64,000 nt of DNA from Anopheles merus (lineage: Eukaryota; Arthropoda; Insecta; Diptera; Culicidae), in the NCBI RefSeq assembly GCF_017562075.2, contig NW_024427640.1:53037-117036 (forward strand), read 5' to 3'. The position numbers and the translations under genes were made by a program. Shown piece after piece: positions 38,100 through 50,482 of this stretch (position 1 is its first letter; every line of letters starts with the position of its first letter). The notes beneath the pieces were generated by a model. That model was not told the DNA's origin. It ran no database searches and saw only the letters and a list, made by a program, of their open reading frames with translations.

Positions 38100-39647
38100 T
38101 ATAGATTATGCTACAAAGCCTTTGCAACATAGATTTATGCTGTTGGACAACATAGAACATAAATTTATGTTAAAGAGCCTCCGCAACATAGATTTATGCT
38201 GCTGGACAACATAGAGCATAAATTTATGCTACAGAGCCTCCGCAGCATAGATTTATGCTGTCTGGACAACATAGAGCATAAATTTATGCTACAGAGCCTC
38301 CGCAACATAGATTTATGCTGTCTGGACAACATAGAGCATAAATTTATGCTACAGAGCCTCCGCAGCATAGATTTATGCTGTCTGGACAACATAGAGCATA
38401 AATTATGATACAGAGCCTCCGCAGCATAGATTTATGCTGTCTGGACAACATAGAGCATAAATTTATGCTACAAAGCCTTTGCAACATAGATTTATGCTAC
38501 AAAGCCTCTGAACATAGATTTATGCTGTCTGGACAACATAGAACATAAATTTATGCTACAGAGCCTCCGCAACATAGATTTATGCTGTCTGGACAACATA
38601 GAGCATAAATTTATGCTACAGAGCCTCCGCAGCATAGATTTATGCTGTCTGGACAACATAGAGCATAAATTTATGCTACAGAGCCTCCGCAGCATAGATT
38701 TATGCTGTCTGGACAACATAGAGCATAAATTTATGCTACAGAGCCTCCGCAGCATAGATTTATGCTGTCTGGACAACATAGAGCATAAATTTATGTACAG
38801 AGCCTCCGCAGCATAGATTTATGCTGTCTGGACAACATAGAGCATAAATTTATGCTACAGAGCCTCCGCAGCATAGATTTATGCTGTCTGGACAACATAG
38901 AGCATAAATTTATGCTACAGAGCCTCCGCAGCATAGATTTATGCTGTCTGGACAACATAGAGCATAAATTTATGCTACAGAGCCTCCGCAACATAGATTT
39001 ATGCTGTCTGGACAACATAGAGCATAAATTTATGCTACAGAGCCTCCGCAGCATAGATTTATGCTGTCTGGACAACATAGAGCATAAATTTATGCTACAG
39101 AGCCTCCGCAACATAGATTTATGCTGTCTGGACAACATAGAGCATAAATTTATGCTACAGAGCCTCCGCAGCATAGATTTATGCTGTCTGGACAACATAG
39201 AGCATAAATTTATGCTACAGAGCCTCCGCAACATAGATTTATGCTGTCTGGACAACATAGAGCAAAAATTTATGCTACAGAGCCTTTGCACCATAGATTT
39301 ATGCTGTCTGGACAACATAGAGCATAAATTTATGCTACAGAGCCTCCGCATCATAGATTTATGCTGTCTGGACAACATAGAGCATAAATTTATGCTACAG
39401 AGCCTCCGCAGCATAGATTTATGCTGTCTGGACAACATAGAGCAAAATTTATGCTACAGAGCCTCCGCAGCATAGATTTATGCTGTCTGGACAACATAGA
39501 GCATAAATTTATGCTACAGAGCCTCCGCAGCATAGATTTATGCTGTCTGGACAACATAGAGCATAAATTTATGCTACAGAGCCTCCGCAGCATAGATTTA
39601 TGCTGTCTGGACAACATAGAGCATAAATTATGCTACAAATCTTGCAA
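38100..39647. repeat. Tract with half-units 38100 and 38485
   Basis: T-type half-unit ~38100-38127 and a CTCTG half-unit 38485-38512 lie 385 bp apart, a spacing seen only here. In-register monomers run from about 38560 to 39420 with single-copy variants CCTTTGCACCATAG (~39283) and GCATCATAG (~39348). Confidence 0.85.
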
Positions 39648-39742
39648 CATAGATTTATGCTACAAAAGCCTCCGCAAAAAATAGATTTAGGAGTGCCTGG
39701 AATAAACAGAGAAATAAATTATATGCAAAAGAGCCTCCGCAG
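39648..39742. repeat. Aberrant half-unit and most diverged monomer
   Basis: A half-unit with one extra A (39648-39677) is followed by a 65-bp unit (39678-39742) that matches the consensus only at TAGATTTA, GCCTGG and the GAGCCTCCGCAG end. Its middle reads TAGGAGTGCCTGGAATAAAC, with ATAAATTATATGC where the palindrome should be. It is flanked by ordinary monomers on both sides. It could be an old relict, an error patch or a repair scar. Confidence 0.85.
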
Positions 39743-41433
39743 CATAGATTTATGCTGTCTGGACAACATAGAGCATAAATTTATGCTACAGAGCCTCCGC
39801 AGCATAGATTTATGCTGTCTGGACAACATAGAGCATAAATTTATGCTACAGAGCCTCCGCAGCATAGATTTATGCTGTCTGGACAACATAGAGCATAAAT
39901 TTATGCTACAGAGCCTCCGCAGCATAGATTTATGCTGTCTGGACAACATAGAGCATAAATTTATGCTACAGAGCCTCCGCAACATAGATTTATGCTGTCT
40001 GGACAACATAGAGCATAAATTTATGCTACAGAGCCTCCGCAGCATAGATTATGCTGTCTGGACAACATAGAGCATAAATTTATGCTACAAATCTTTGCAA
40101 CATAGATTTATGCTACAAAGCCTTTGCAACATAGATTTATGCTGGTTGGACAACATAGAACATAAATTTATGTTAAAGAGCCTCCGCAGCATAGATTTAT
40201 GCTGTCTGGACAACATAGAGCATAAATTTATGCTACAGAGCCTCCGCAGCATAGATTTATGCTGTCTGGACAACATAGAGCATAAATTTATGCTACAGAG
40301 CCTCCGCAGCATAGATTTATGCTGTCTGGACAACATAGAGCATAAATTTATGCTACAGAGCCTCCGCAGCATAGATTTATGCTGTCTGGACAACATAGAG
40401 CATAAATTATGCTACAGAGCCTCCGCAGCATAGATTTATGCTGTCACAACATAGAGCATAAATTTATGCTACAGAGCCTTCGCAACATAGATTTATGCTG
40501 TTGGACAACATAGAACATAAATTTGTTAAAGAGCCTCCGCAGCATAGATTTATGCTGTCTGGACAACATAGAGCATAAATTTATGCTACAGAGCCTCCGC
40601 AGCATAGATTTATGCTGTCTGGACAACATAGAGCATAAATTTATGCTACAGAGCCTCCGCAACATAGATTTATGCTGTCTGGACAACATAGAGCATAAAT
40701 TTATGCTACAGAGCCTCCGCAACATAGATTTATGCTGTCTGGAAAATAGAGCATAAATTTATGCTACAGAGCTCCGCAGCATAGATTTATGCTGTCTGGA
40801 CAACATAGAGCATAAATTTATGCTACAGAGCCTCCGCAACATAGATTTATGCTGTCTGGACAACATAGAGCATAAATTTATGCTACAGAGCCTCCGCAGC
40901 ATAGATTTATGCTGTCTGGACAACATAGAGCATAAATTTATGCTACAGAGCCTCCGCAGCATAGATTTATGCTGTCTGGACAACATAGAGCATAAATTTA
41001 TGCTACAGAGCCTCCGCAGCATAGATTTATGCTGTCTGGACAAATAGAGCATAAATTTATGCTACAGAGCCTCCGCAGCATAGATTTATGCTGTCTGGAC
41101 AACATAGAGCATAAATTTATGCTACAGAGCCTCCGCAGCATAGATTTTGCTGTCTGGACAACATAGAGCATAAATTATGCTACAGAGCCTCCGCAGCATA
41201 GATTTATGCTGTCTGGACAACATAGAGCAAAAATTTATGCTACAGAGCCTCCGCAACATAGATTATGCTGTCTGGACAACATAGAGCATAAATTTATGCT
41301 ACAGAGCCCCGCAGCATAGATTTATGCTGTATGGACAACATAGAGCATAAATTTATGCTACAGAGCCTCCGCAGCATAGAATTATGCTGTCTGGAAACAC
41401 ATAGAGCAAAAATTTATGCTACAAATCCTTGCA
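39743..41433. repeat. Tract with T-type half-unit 40101, decayed end
   Basis: In-register monomers, then T-type half-unit 40101-40129 with GT variant and GTTAAAG. GTCACAAC (~40443), a 3-bp-shorter form of the GG deletion, lies 342 bp after it. From about 40.74 kb small deletions are frequent (GGAAAATAGAGC, GAGCTCCGC, GAGCCCCGC). P marker (~41331), GAATTATG and GGAAACAC precede the module. Confidence 0.86.
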
Positions 41434-41664
41434 TATAGATTTATGCTACAAGCCTTTGCAACATAGATTTATGCTGTTGGACAAATAGACATAAATTTAT
41501 GCTACAGAGCCTCCGCAACATAGATTTTTGCTGCTGGACAACATAGAGCATAATTTATGCTACAGAGCCTCCGCAGCATAGATTTATGCTGTCTGGACAA
41601 CATAGAGCATAAATTTATGCTACAAATCCTTGCAACATAGATTTATGCTACAAAGCCTTTGCAA
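41434..41664. repeat. H module 11 (class T)
   Basis: First half-unit follows GCATATAG and has lost one base; second (41636-41664) is T type. Spacing is about 202 bp because the internal monomers carry deletions. Confidence 0.8.
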
Positions 41665-43399
41665 CATAGATTTATGCTGGTTGGACAACATAGAACATAA
41701 ATTTATGTTAAAGAGCATCCACAGCATAGATTTATGCTGTCTGGACAACATAGAGCATAAATTTATGCTACAGAGCCTCCGCAGCATAGATTTATGCTGT
41801 CTGGACAACATAGAGCATAAATTTATGCTACAGAGCCTCCGCAGCATAGATTTATGCTGTCTGGACAACATAGAGCATAAATTTATGCTACAGAGCCTCC
41901 GCAGCATAGATTTATGCTGTCTGGACAACATAGAGCATAAATTTATGCTACAGAGCCTCCGCACATAGATTTATGCTGTCTACAACATAGAGCATAAATT
42001 TATGCTACAGAGCCTCGCAACATAGATTTATGCTGTCTGGACAACATAGAGCATAAATTTATGCTACAGAGCCTCCACAGCATAGATTTATGCTGCCTGG
42101 ACAACATAGAGCATAAATTTATGCTACAGAGCCTCCACAGCATAGATTTATGCTGTCTGGACAACATAGAGCATAAATTTATGCTACAGAGCCTCCGCAA
42201 CATAGATTTATGCTGTCTGGACAACATAGAGCATAAATTTATGCTACAGAGCCTCCGCAACATAGATTTATGCTGTCTGGACAACATAGAGCATAAATTT
42301 ATGCTACAGAGCCTCCGCAACATAGATTTATGCTGTCTGGACAACATAGAGCATAAATTTATGCTACAAAGCCTCCGCAACATAGATTTATGCTGTCTGG
42401 ACAACATAGAGCATAAATTATGCTACAGAGCCTCCGCAGCATAGATTTATGCTGTCTGGACAACATAGAGCATAAATTTATGCTACAGAGCCTCCGCAAC
42501 ATAGATTTATGCTGTCTGGACAACATAGAGCATAAATTTATGCTACAGAGCCTCCGCAGCATAGATTTATGCTGTCTGGACAACATAGAGCATAAATTTA
42601 TGCTACAGAGCCTCCGCAGCATAGATTTATGCTGTCTGGACAACATAGAGCATAAATTTATGCTACAGAGCCTCCGCAGCATAGATTTATGCTGTCTGGA
42701 CAACATAGAGCATAAATTTATGCTACAGAGCCTCCGCAACATAGATTTATGCTGTCTGGACAACATAGAGCATAAATTTATGCTACAGAGCCTCCGCACA
42801 TAGATTTATGCTGTCTGGACAACATAGAGCATAAATTTATGCTACAGAGCCTCCGCAACATAGATTTATGCTGTCTGGACAACATAGAGCATAAATTTAT
42901 GCTACAGAGCCTCCGCAACATAGATTTATGCTGTCTGGACAACATAGAGCATAAATTTATGCTACAGAGCCTCCGCAGCATAGATTTATGCTGTCTGGAC
43001 AACATAGAGCATAAATTTATGCTACAGAGCCTCCGCAACATAGATTTATGCTGTCTGGACAACATAGAGCATAAATTTATGCTACAGAGCCTCCGCAGCA
43101 TAGATTTATGCTGTCTGGACAACATAGAGCATAAATTTATGCTACAGAGCCTCCGCAGCATAGATTTATGCTGTCTGGACAACATAGAGCATAAATTTAT
43201 GCTACAGAGCCTCCGCAGCATAGATTTATGCTGTCTGGAACAACATAGAGCATAAATTTATGCTACAGAGCCTCCGCAGCATAGATTTATGCTGTCTGGA
43301 CAACATAGAGCATAAATTTATGCTACAGAGCCTCCGCAGCATAGATTTATGCTGTCTGGACAACATAGAGCATAAATTATGCTACAAATCCTTTGCAAA
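41665..43399. repeat. Class T downstream tract 41.7-43.4 kb
   Basis: GCATCCACAGC, the GG deletion (~41978, 342 bp after the half-unit), CCTCGCAAC, two CCACAGC monomers, one with GCCTGG (~42075-42150). In-register monomers run from about 42180 to 43230, broken at 42413 and 42794. GGAACAAC (~43238) is a 1-bp insertion. Confidence 0.88.
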
Positions 43400-43876
43400 C
43401 ATAGATTTATGCTACAAAGCCTCCGCAACATAGATTTATGCTGGTTGGACAACATAGAACATAAATTTATGTTAAAGAGCCTCCACAGCATAGATTTATG
43501 CTGTCTGGACAACATAGAGCATAAATTTATGCTACAGAGCCTCCGCAGCATAGATTTATGCTGTCTGGACAACATAGAGCATAAATTTATGCTACAGAGC
43601 CTCCGCAGCATAGATTTATGCTGTTGGACAACATAGAGCATAAATTTATGCTACAGAGCCTCCGCAGCATAGATTTATGCTGTCTGGACAACATAGAGCA
43701 TAAATTTATGCTACAGAGCCTCCGCAACATAGATTTATGCTGTCTGGACAACATAGAGCATAAATTTATGCTACAGAGCCTCCGCAGCATAGATTTATGC
43801 TGTCTGGACAACATAGAGCATAAATTTATGCTACAAATCCTTTGCAACATAGATTTATGGTACAAAGCCTTTGCAA
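43400..43876. repeat. 449-type half-unit pair (448 bp)
   Basis: C-type half-unit 43400-43428 and T-type half-unit 43848-43876 (TATGGTAC variant), 448 bp apart. A GT variant with CCACAGC lies between. TATGGTAC otherwise marks first half-units of class C modules. Confidence 0.83.
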
Positions 43877-45189
43877 CATAGATTTATGCTGTCTGGACAA
43901 CATAGAACATAAATTTATGTTAAAGAGCATCCACAGCATAGATTTATGCTGTCTGGACAACATAGAGCATAAATTTATGCTACAGAGCCTCCGCAGCATA
44001 GATTTATGCTGTCTGGACAACATAGAGCATAAATTTATGCTACAGAGCCTCCGCAGCATAGATTTATGCTGTCTGGACAACATAGAGCATAAATTTATGC
44101 TACAGAGCCTCCGCAGCATAAAAATATGCTGTCTGGACAACATAGAGCATAATTTATGCTACAGAGCCTCCGCAGCATAGATTTGTGCTGGTCTACAACA
44201 TAGAGCATAAATTATGCTACAGAGCCTTCGCAACATAGATTTATGCTGGTGGACAACATAGAACATAAATTTATGTTAAGAGCCTCCACAAGCATAGATT
44301 TATGCTGTCTGGACAACATAGAGCATACATTTATGCTACAGAGCCTCCACAGCATAGATTTATGCTGTCTGGACAACATAGAACATAAATTATTGTTACA
44401 GAGCCTCCGCAGCATAGATTTATGCTGTCTGGACAACATAGAGCATAAATTTATGCTACAGAGCCTCCGCAACATAGATTTATGCTGTCTGGACAACATA
44501 GAGCATAAATTTATGCTACAGAGCCTCCGCACATAGATTTATGCTGTCTGGACATTATAGAGCATAAATTTATGCTACAAAGCCTTGCAACATAGATTTA
44601 TGCTGTCTGGACAACATAGAGCATAAATTTATGATACAGAGCCTCCGCAGCATAGATTTATGCTGTCTGGACAACATAGAGCATAAATTTATGCTACAGA
44701 GCCTCCGCAGCATAGATTTATGCTGTCTGGACAACATAGAGCATAAATTTATGCTACAGAGCCTCCGCAGCATAGATTTATGCTGTCTGAACAACATAGA
44801 GCATAAATTTATGCTACAGAGCCTCCGCAGCAAAGATTTATGCTGTCTGGACAACATAGCGCCTAAATTTATGCTACAGAGCCTCCGCAGCATAGATTTG
44901 TGCTGTCTGGACAACAAAGAGCATAAATTTATGCTACAGAGCCTTCCGCAGCATAGATTTATGCTGTCTGGACAACATAGAGCAAAAATTTATGCTACAG
45001 AGCCTCCGCAACATAGATTTATGCTGTCTGGACAACATAGAGCATAAATTTATGCTACAGAGCCTCCGCAGCATAGATTTATGCTGTCTGGACAACATAG
45101 AGCATAAATTTATGCTACAGAGCCTCCGCAGCATAGAATTATGCTGTCTGGAAAACATAGAGCAAAAATTTATGCTACAAATCCTGCAT
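43877..45189. repeat. Marker-rich class T type tract
   Basis: GAACAT / GTTAAAG monomer with GCATCCACAGC, CATAAAAATATG (~44118), GTGCTG with the GG deletion (~44191), TTCGCAAC, a second GT variant, AAATTATTGTTACAG (~44388), GACATTATAG (44551-44560), ATGATACAG (~44631), CTGAACAAC, CATAGCGCCTAAA (~44865), CAAAGAG, GAATTATG and GGAAAAC. The GTATGG P marker is missing. Confidence 0.86.
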
Positions 45190-45426
45190 TATAGATTTAT
45201 GCTACAAAGCCTTTGCAACATAGATTTTATGCTGGTTGGACAACATAGAACATAAATTTATGTTAAAGAGCCTCCGCACATAGATTTATGCTGCCTGGAC
45301 AACATAGAGCATAAATTTATGCTACAGAGCCTCCGCAGCATAGATTTATGCTGTCTGGACAACATAGAGCAAAAATTTATGCTACAAATCCTTTGCAACA
45401 TAGATTTATGCTACAAAGCCTTGCAA
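45190..45426. repeat. H module 12 (class T)
   Basis: First half-unit follows GCATTATAG after a shortened AATCCTGC; second half-unit 45399-45426 is T type with one base lost. Spacing is 209 bp. No GTATGG marker precedes it. Confidence 0.84.
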
Positions 45427-47273
45427 CATAGATTTATGCTGTTGGACAACATAGAACATAAATTATGTTAAAGAGCATCCACCAGCATAGATTTATGCTG
45501 TCTGGACAACATAGAGCATAAATTTATGCTACAGAGCCTCCGCAGCATAGATTTATGCTGTCTGGACAACATAGAGCATAAATTTATGCTACAGAGCCTC
45601 CAAAGCATAGATTTATGCTGTCTGGACAACATAGAGCATAAATTTATGCTACAGAGCCTCCGCAACATAGATTTATGCTGTCTGGACAACATAGAGCATA
45701 AATTTATGCTACAGAGCCTCCGCAGCATAGATTTATGCTGTCTACAACATAGAGCATAAATTTATGCTACAGAGCCTCCGCAACATAGATTTATGCTGTC
45801 TGGACAACATAGAGCATAAATTTATGTTACAGAGCCTCCGCAGCATAGATTTATGCTGTCTGGACAACATAGAGCATAAATTATGCTACAGAGCCTCGCA
45901 GCATAGATTTATGCTGTCTGGACAACATAGAGCATAAATTTATGCTACAGAGCCTCCGCAGCATAGATTTATGCTGTCTGGACAACATAGAGCATAAATT
46001 TATGCTACAGAGCCTCCGCAACATAGATTTATGCTGTCTGGACAACATAGAGCATAAATTTATGCTACAGAGCCTCCGCAACATAGATTTATGCTGTCTG
46101 GAAACATAGAGCATAAATTTATGCTACAAAGCCTTGCAACATAGATTTATGCTGTCTGGACAACATAGAGCATAAATTTATGCTACAGAGCCTCCGCAGC
46201 ATAGATTTATGCTGTCTGGACAACATAGAGCATAAATTTATGCTACAGAGCCTCCGCAACATAGATTTATGCTGTCTGGACACATAGAGCATAAATTTAT
46301 GCTACAGAGCCTCCGCAGCATAGATTTATGCTGTCTGGACAACATAGAGCATAAATTTATGCTACAGAGCCTCCGCAGCATAGATTTATGCTGTCTGGAC
46401 AACATAGAGCATAAATTTATGCTACAGAGCCTCCGCAGCATAGATTTATGCTGTCTGGACAACATAGAGCATAAATTTATGCTACAGAGCCTCCGCAGCA
46501 TAGATTTATGCTGTCTGGACAACATAGAGCATAAATTTATGCTACAGAGCCTCCGCAGCATAGATTTATGCTGTCTGGACAACATAGAGCATAATTATGC
46601 TACAGAGCCTCCGCAGCATAGATTTATGCTGTCTGGACAACATAGAGCATAAATTTATGCTACAGAGCCTCCGCAGCATAGATTTATGCTGTCTGGACAA
46701 CATAGAGCATAAATTTATGCTACAGAGCCTCCGCAACATAGATTTATGCTGTCTGGACAACATAGAGCATAAATTTATGCTACAGAGCCTCCGCAACATA
46801 GATTTATGCTGTCTGGACACATAGAGCATAAATTTATGCTACAGAGCCTCCGCAACATAGATTTATGCTGTCTGGACAACATAGAGCATAAATTTATGTT
46901 ACAGAGCCTCCGCAACATAGATTTATGCTGTCTGGACAACATAGAGCATAAATTTATGCTACAGAGCCTCCGCAGCATAGATTTGTGCTGTCGGACAACA
47001 TAGAGCATAAATTTATGCTACAGAGCCTCGCAGCATAGATTTATGCTGTCTGGACAACATGGAGCAAAAATTTATGCTACAGAGCCTCCGCAACATAGAT
47101 TTATGCTGTCTGGACAACATAGAGCATAAATTTATGCTACAGAGCCTCCGCAGCATAGATTTATGCTGTCTGGACAACATAGAGCATAAATTTATGCTAC
47201 AGAGCCTCCGCAGCATAGATTTATGCTGTCTGGACAACATAGAGCAAAAATTTATGCTACAAATCCTTTGCAA
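45427..47273. repeat. Class T downstream tract 45.4-47.3 kb
   Basis: GCATCCACCAGC (one extra base), CCAAAGC (~45601), the GG deletion (~45740). Plain monomers follow with isolated deletions near 45890, 46100, 46272, 46593 and 46816. GTGCTG (~46984) and CATGGAGCAAAA (~47060) form a partial entry marker without GTATGG. Confidence 0.87.
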
Positions 47274-47513
47274 CATAGATTTATGCTACAAAGCCTTTGC
47301 AACATAGATTTATGCTGGTGTTGGACAACATAGAACATAAATTTATGTTAAAGAGCCTCCGCAACATAGATTTATGCTGTCTGGACAACATAGAGCATAA
47401 ATTTATGCTACAGAGCCTCCGCAGCATAGATTTATGCTGTCTGGACAACATAGAGCATAAATTTATGCTACAAATCCTTTGCAACATAGATTTATGCTAC
47501 AAAGCCTCCGCAA
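47274..47513. repeat. H module 13 (class C)
   Basis: T-type half-unit 47274-47302, a GT variant with extra bases (GGTGTTGG), and C-type half-unit 47485-47513. Spacing is 211 bp. Confidence 0.84.
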
Positions 47514-48048
47514 CATAGATTTATGCTGGTTGGACAACATAGAACATAAATTTATGTTAAAGAGCCTCCACAGCATAGATTTATGCTGTCTGGACAACAT
47601 AGAGCATAAATTTATGCTACAGAGCCTCCGCAGCATAGATTTATGCTGTCTGGACAACATAGAGCATAAATTATGCTACAGAGCCTCCGCAGCATAGATT
47701 TATGCTGTCTGGACACATAGAGCATAAATTTATGAACAGAGCCTCCGCAGCATAGATTTATGCTGTCTGGACAACATAGAGCATAATTTATGCTACAGAG
47801 CCTCCGCAGCATAGATTTATGCTGTCTGGACAACAATAGAGCAAAAATTTATGCTACAGAGCCTCAGCAACATAGATTTATGCTGTCTGGACAACATAGA
47901 GCATAAATTTATGCTACAGAGCCTCCGCAGCATAGATTTATGCTGTCTGGACAACATAGAGCATAAATTTATGCTACAGAGCCTCCGCAGCATAGATTAT
48001 GCTGTCTGGAAACATAGAGCATAAAATTATGCTACAAATCCTTTGCAA
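47514..48048. repeat. Short decayed tract between modules 13 and 14
   Basis: GT variant with CCACAGC, a few monomers, then ATGAACAGAG (~47732), ACAATAGAGCAAAA (~47832) and CCTCAGCAAC. The next module starts only 775 bp after module 13, so more than 1 kb of the usual repeat is missing. Confidence 0.83.
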
Positions 48049-48284
48049 CATAGATTTATGCTACAAAGCCTTTGCAACATAGATTTATGCTGTTGGACAA
48101 CATAGAGCATAAATTTATGTTACAGAGCCTCGCAACATAGATTTATGCTGTCTGGACAACATAGAGCATAAATTTATGCTACAGAGCCTCCGCAGCATAG
48201 ATTTATGCTGTCTGGACAACATAGAGCATAAATTTATGCTACAAAATCTTTGCAACATAGATTTATGCTACAAAGCCTTTGCAA
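48049..48284. repeat. H module 14 (class T)
   Basis: T-type half-units 48049-48077 and 48256-48284, 207 bp apart. The GT variant is reduced to GCTGTTGG with GTTACAG, so it is less typical. Confidence 0.8.
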
Positions 48285-50247
48285 CATAGATTTATGCTGT
48301 TGGACAACATAGAACATAAATTTATGCTAAAGAGCCTCCGCAGCATAGATTTATGCTGTCTGGACAACATAGAGCATAAATTTATGCTACAGAGCCTCCG
48401 CAGCATAGATTTATGCTGTCTGGACAACATAGAGCATAAATTTATGCTACAGAGCCTCCAAAGCATAGATTTATGCTGTCTGGACAACATAGAGCATAAA
48501 TTTATGCTACAGAGCCTCCGCACATAGATTTATGCTGTCTGGACAACATAGAGCATAAATTTATGCTACAGAGCCTCCGCAGCATAGATTTATGCTGTCT
48601 GGACAAACATAGAGCATAAATTTATGCTACAGAGCCTCCGCAACATAGATTTATGCTGTCTGGACAACATAGAGCATAAATTTATGCTACAGAGCCTCCA
48701 CAACATAGATTTATGCTGTCTGGACAACATAGAGCATAAATTTATGCTACAGAGCCTCCGCAGCATAGATTATGCTGTCTGGACAACATAGAGCATAAAT
48801 TTATGCTACAGAGCCTCCGCAACATAGATTTATGCTGTCTGGACAACATAGAGCATAAATTTATGCTACAGAGCCTCCGCACATAGATTTATGCTGTCTG
48901 GACAACATAGAGCATAAATTTTGCTACAGAGCCTCCGCAACATAGATTTATGCTGTCTGGACAACATAGAGCATAAATTTATGCTACAGAGCCTCCGCAA
49001 CATAGATTTATGCTGTCTGGACAACATAGAGCATAAATTTATGCTACAGAGCCTCCGCAGCATAGATTTATGCTGTCTGGACAACATAGAGCATAAATTT
49101 ATGCTACAGAGCCTCCGCAGCATAGATTTATGCTGTCTGGACAACATAGAGCATAAATTTATGCTACAGAGCCTCCGCAGCATAGATTTATGCTGTCTGG
49201 ACAACATAGAGCATAAATTTATGCTACAGAGCCTCCGCAACATAGATTTATGCTGTCTGGACAACATAGAGCATAAATTTATGCTACAGAGCCTCCGCAG
49301 CATAGATTTATGCTGTCTGGACAACATAGAGCATAAATTTATGCTACAGAGCCTCCGCAGCATAGATTTATGCTGTCTGGACAACATAGAGCATAAATTT
49401 ATGCTACAGAGCCTCCGCAGCATAGATTTATGCTGTCTGGACAACATAGAGCATAAATTTATGCTACAGAGCCTCCGCACATAGATTTATGCTGTCTGGA
49501 CACATAGAGCATAAATTTTGCTACAAGCCTCCGCAACATAGATTTATGCTACAAAGCCTCCGCAGCATAGATTTATGCTGTCTGGACAACATAGAGCATA
49601 AATTTATGCTACAGAGCCTCCGCAGCATAGATTTATGCTGTCTGGACAACATAGAGCATAATTTATGCTACAGAGCCTCCGCAGCATAGATTTATGCTGT
49701 CTGGACAACATAGAGCATAAATTTATGCTACAGAGCCTCCGCAGCATAGATTTATGCTGTCTGGACAACATAGAGCATAAATTTATGCTACAGAGCCTCC
49801 GCAGCATAGATTTATGCTGTCTGGACAACATAGAGCATAAATTTATGCTACAGAGCCTCCGCACATAGATTTATGCTGTCTGGAAACATAGAGCAAAATT
49901 TATGCTACAATCCTTTGCATTATAGATTTATGCTACAAGCCTTTGCAACATAGATTTATGCTGTTGGACAACATAGAGCATAAATTTATGTTAAAGAGCC
50001 TCCGCAGCATAGATTTATGCTGCCTGGACAACATAGAGCATAAATTTATGCTACAGAGCCTCCGCAGCATAGATTTATGCTGTCTGGACAACATAGAGCA
50101 TAAATTTATGCTACAGAGCCTCCGCAGCATAGATTTATGATGTATGGACAACATAGAGCATAAATTTATGATACAGAGCCTCCGCAGCATAGATTTATGC
50201 TGTCTGGACAACATAGAGCATAAATTTATGCTACAAATCCTTTGCAT
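48285..50247. repeat. Tract with half-units 49537 and 49921
   Basis: GT-like monomer (GAACAT, GCTAAAG), CCAAAGC (~48459), in-register monomers 48921-49480, then deletions and a C-type half-unit 49537-49565. A shortened T-type half-unit (~49921-49947) follows TCCTTTGCATTATAG. GCCTGG and a TGATGTATGG form of the P marker (~50140) with ATGATACAG precede module 15. Confidence 0.85.
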
Positions 50248-50482
50248 TATAGATTTATGCTACAAAGCCTTTGCAACATAGATTTATGCTGTTGGACAAC
50301 ATAGAACATAAATTTATGTTAAGAGCCTCCGCAACATAGATTTTTGCTGCCTGGACAACATAGAGCATAATTTATGCTACAGAGCCTCCGCAGCATAGAT
50401 TTATGCTGTCTGGACAACATAGAGCATAAATTTATGCTACAAATCCTTTGCAACATAGATTTATGCTACAAAGCCTTTGCAA
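50248..50482. repeat. H module 15 (class T)
   Basis: First half-unit 50248-50276 follows GCATTATAG; second 50454-50482 is T type. Spacing is 206 bp. Another half-unit lies 327 bp upstream (49921). Confidence 0.84.

Noticed and set aside
39678..39742. Insertion of a mobile element in the aberrant monomer
   Set aside because: The unit is only about 65 bp, keeps the satellite ends in register, and shows no terminal repeats or target-site duplication.
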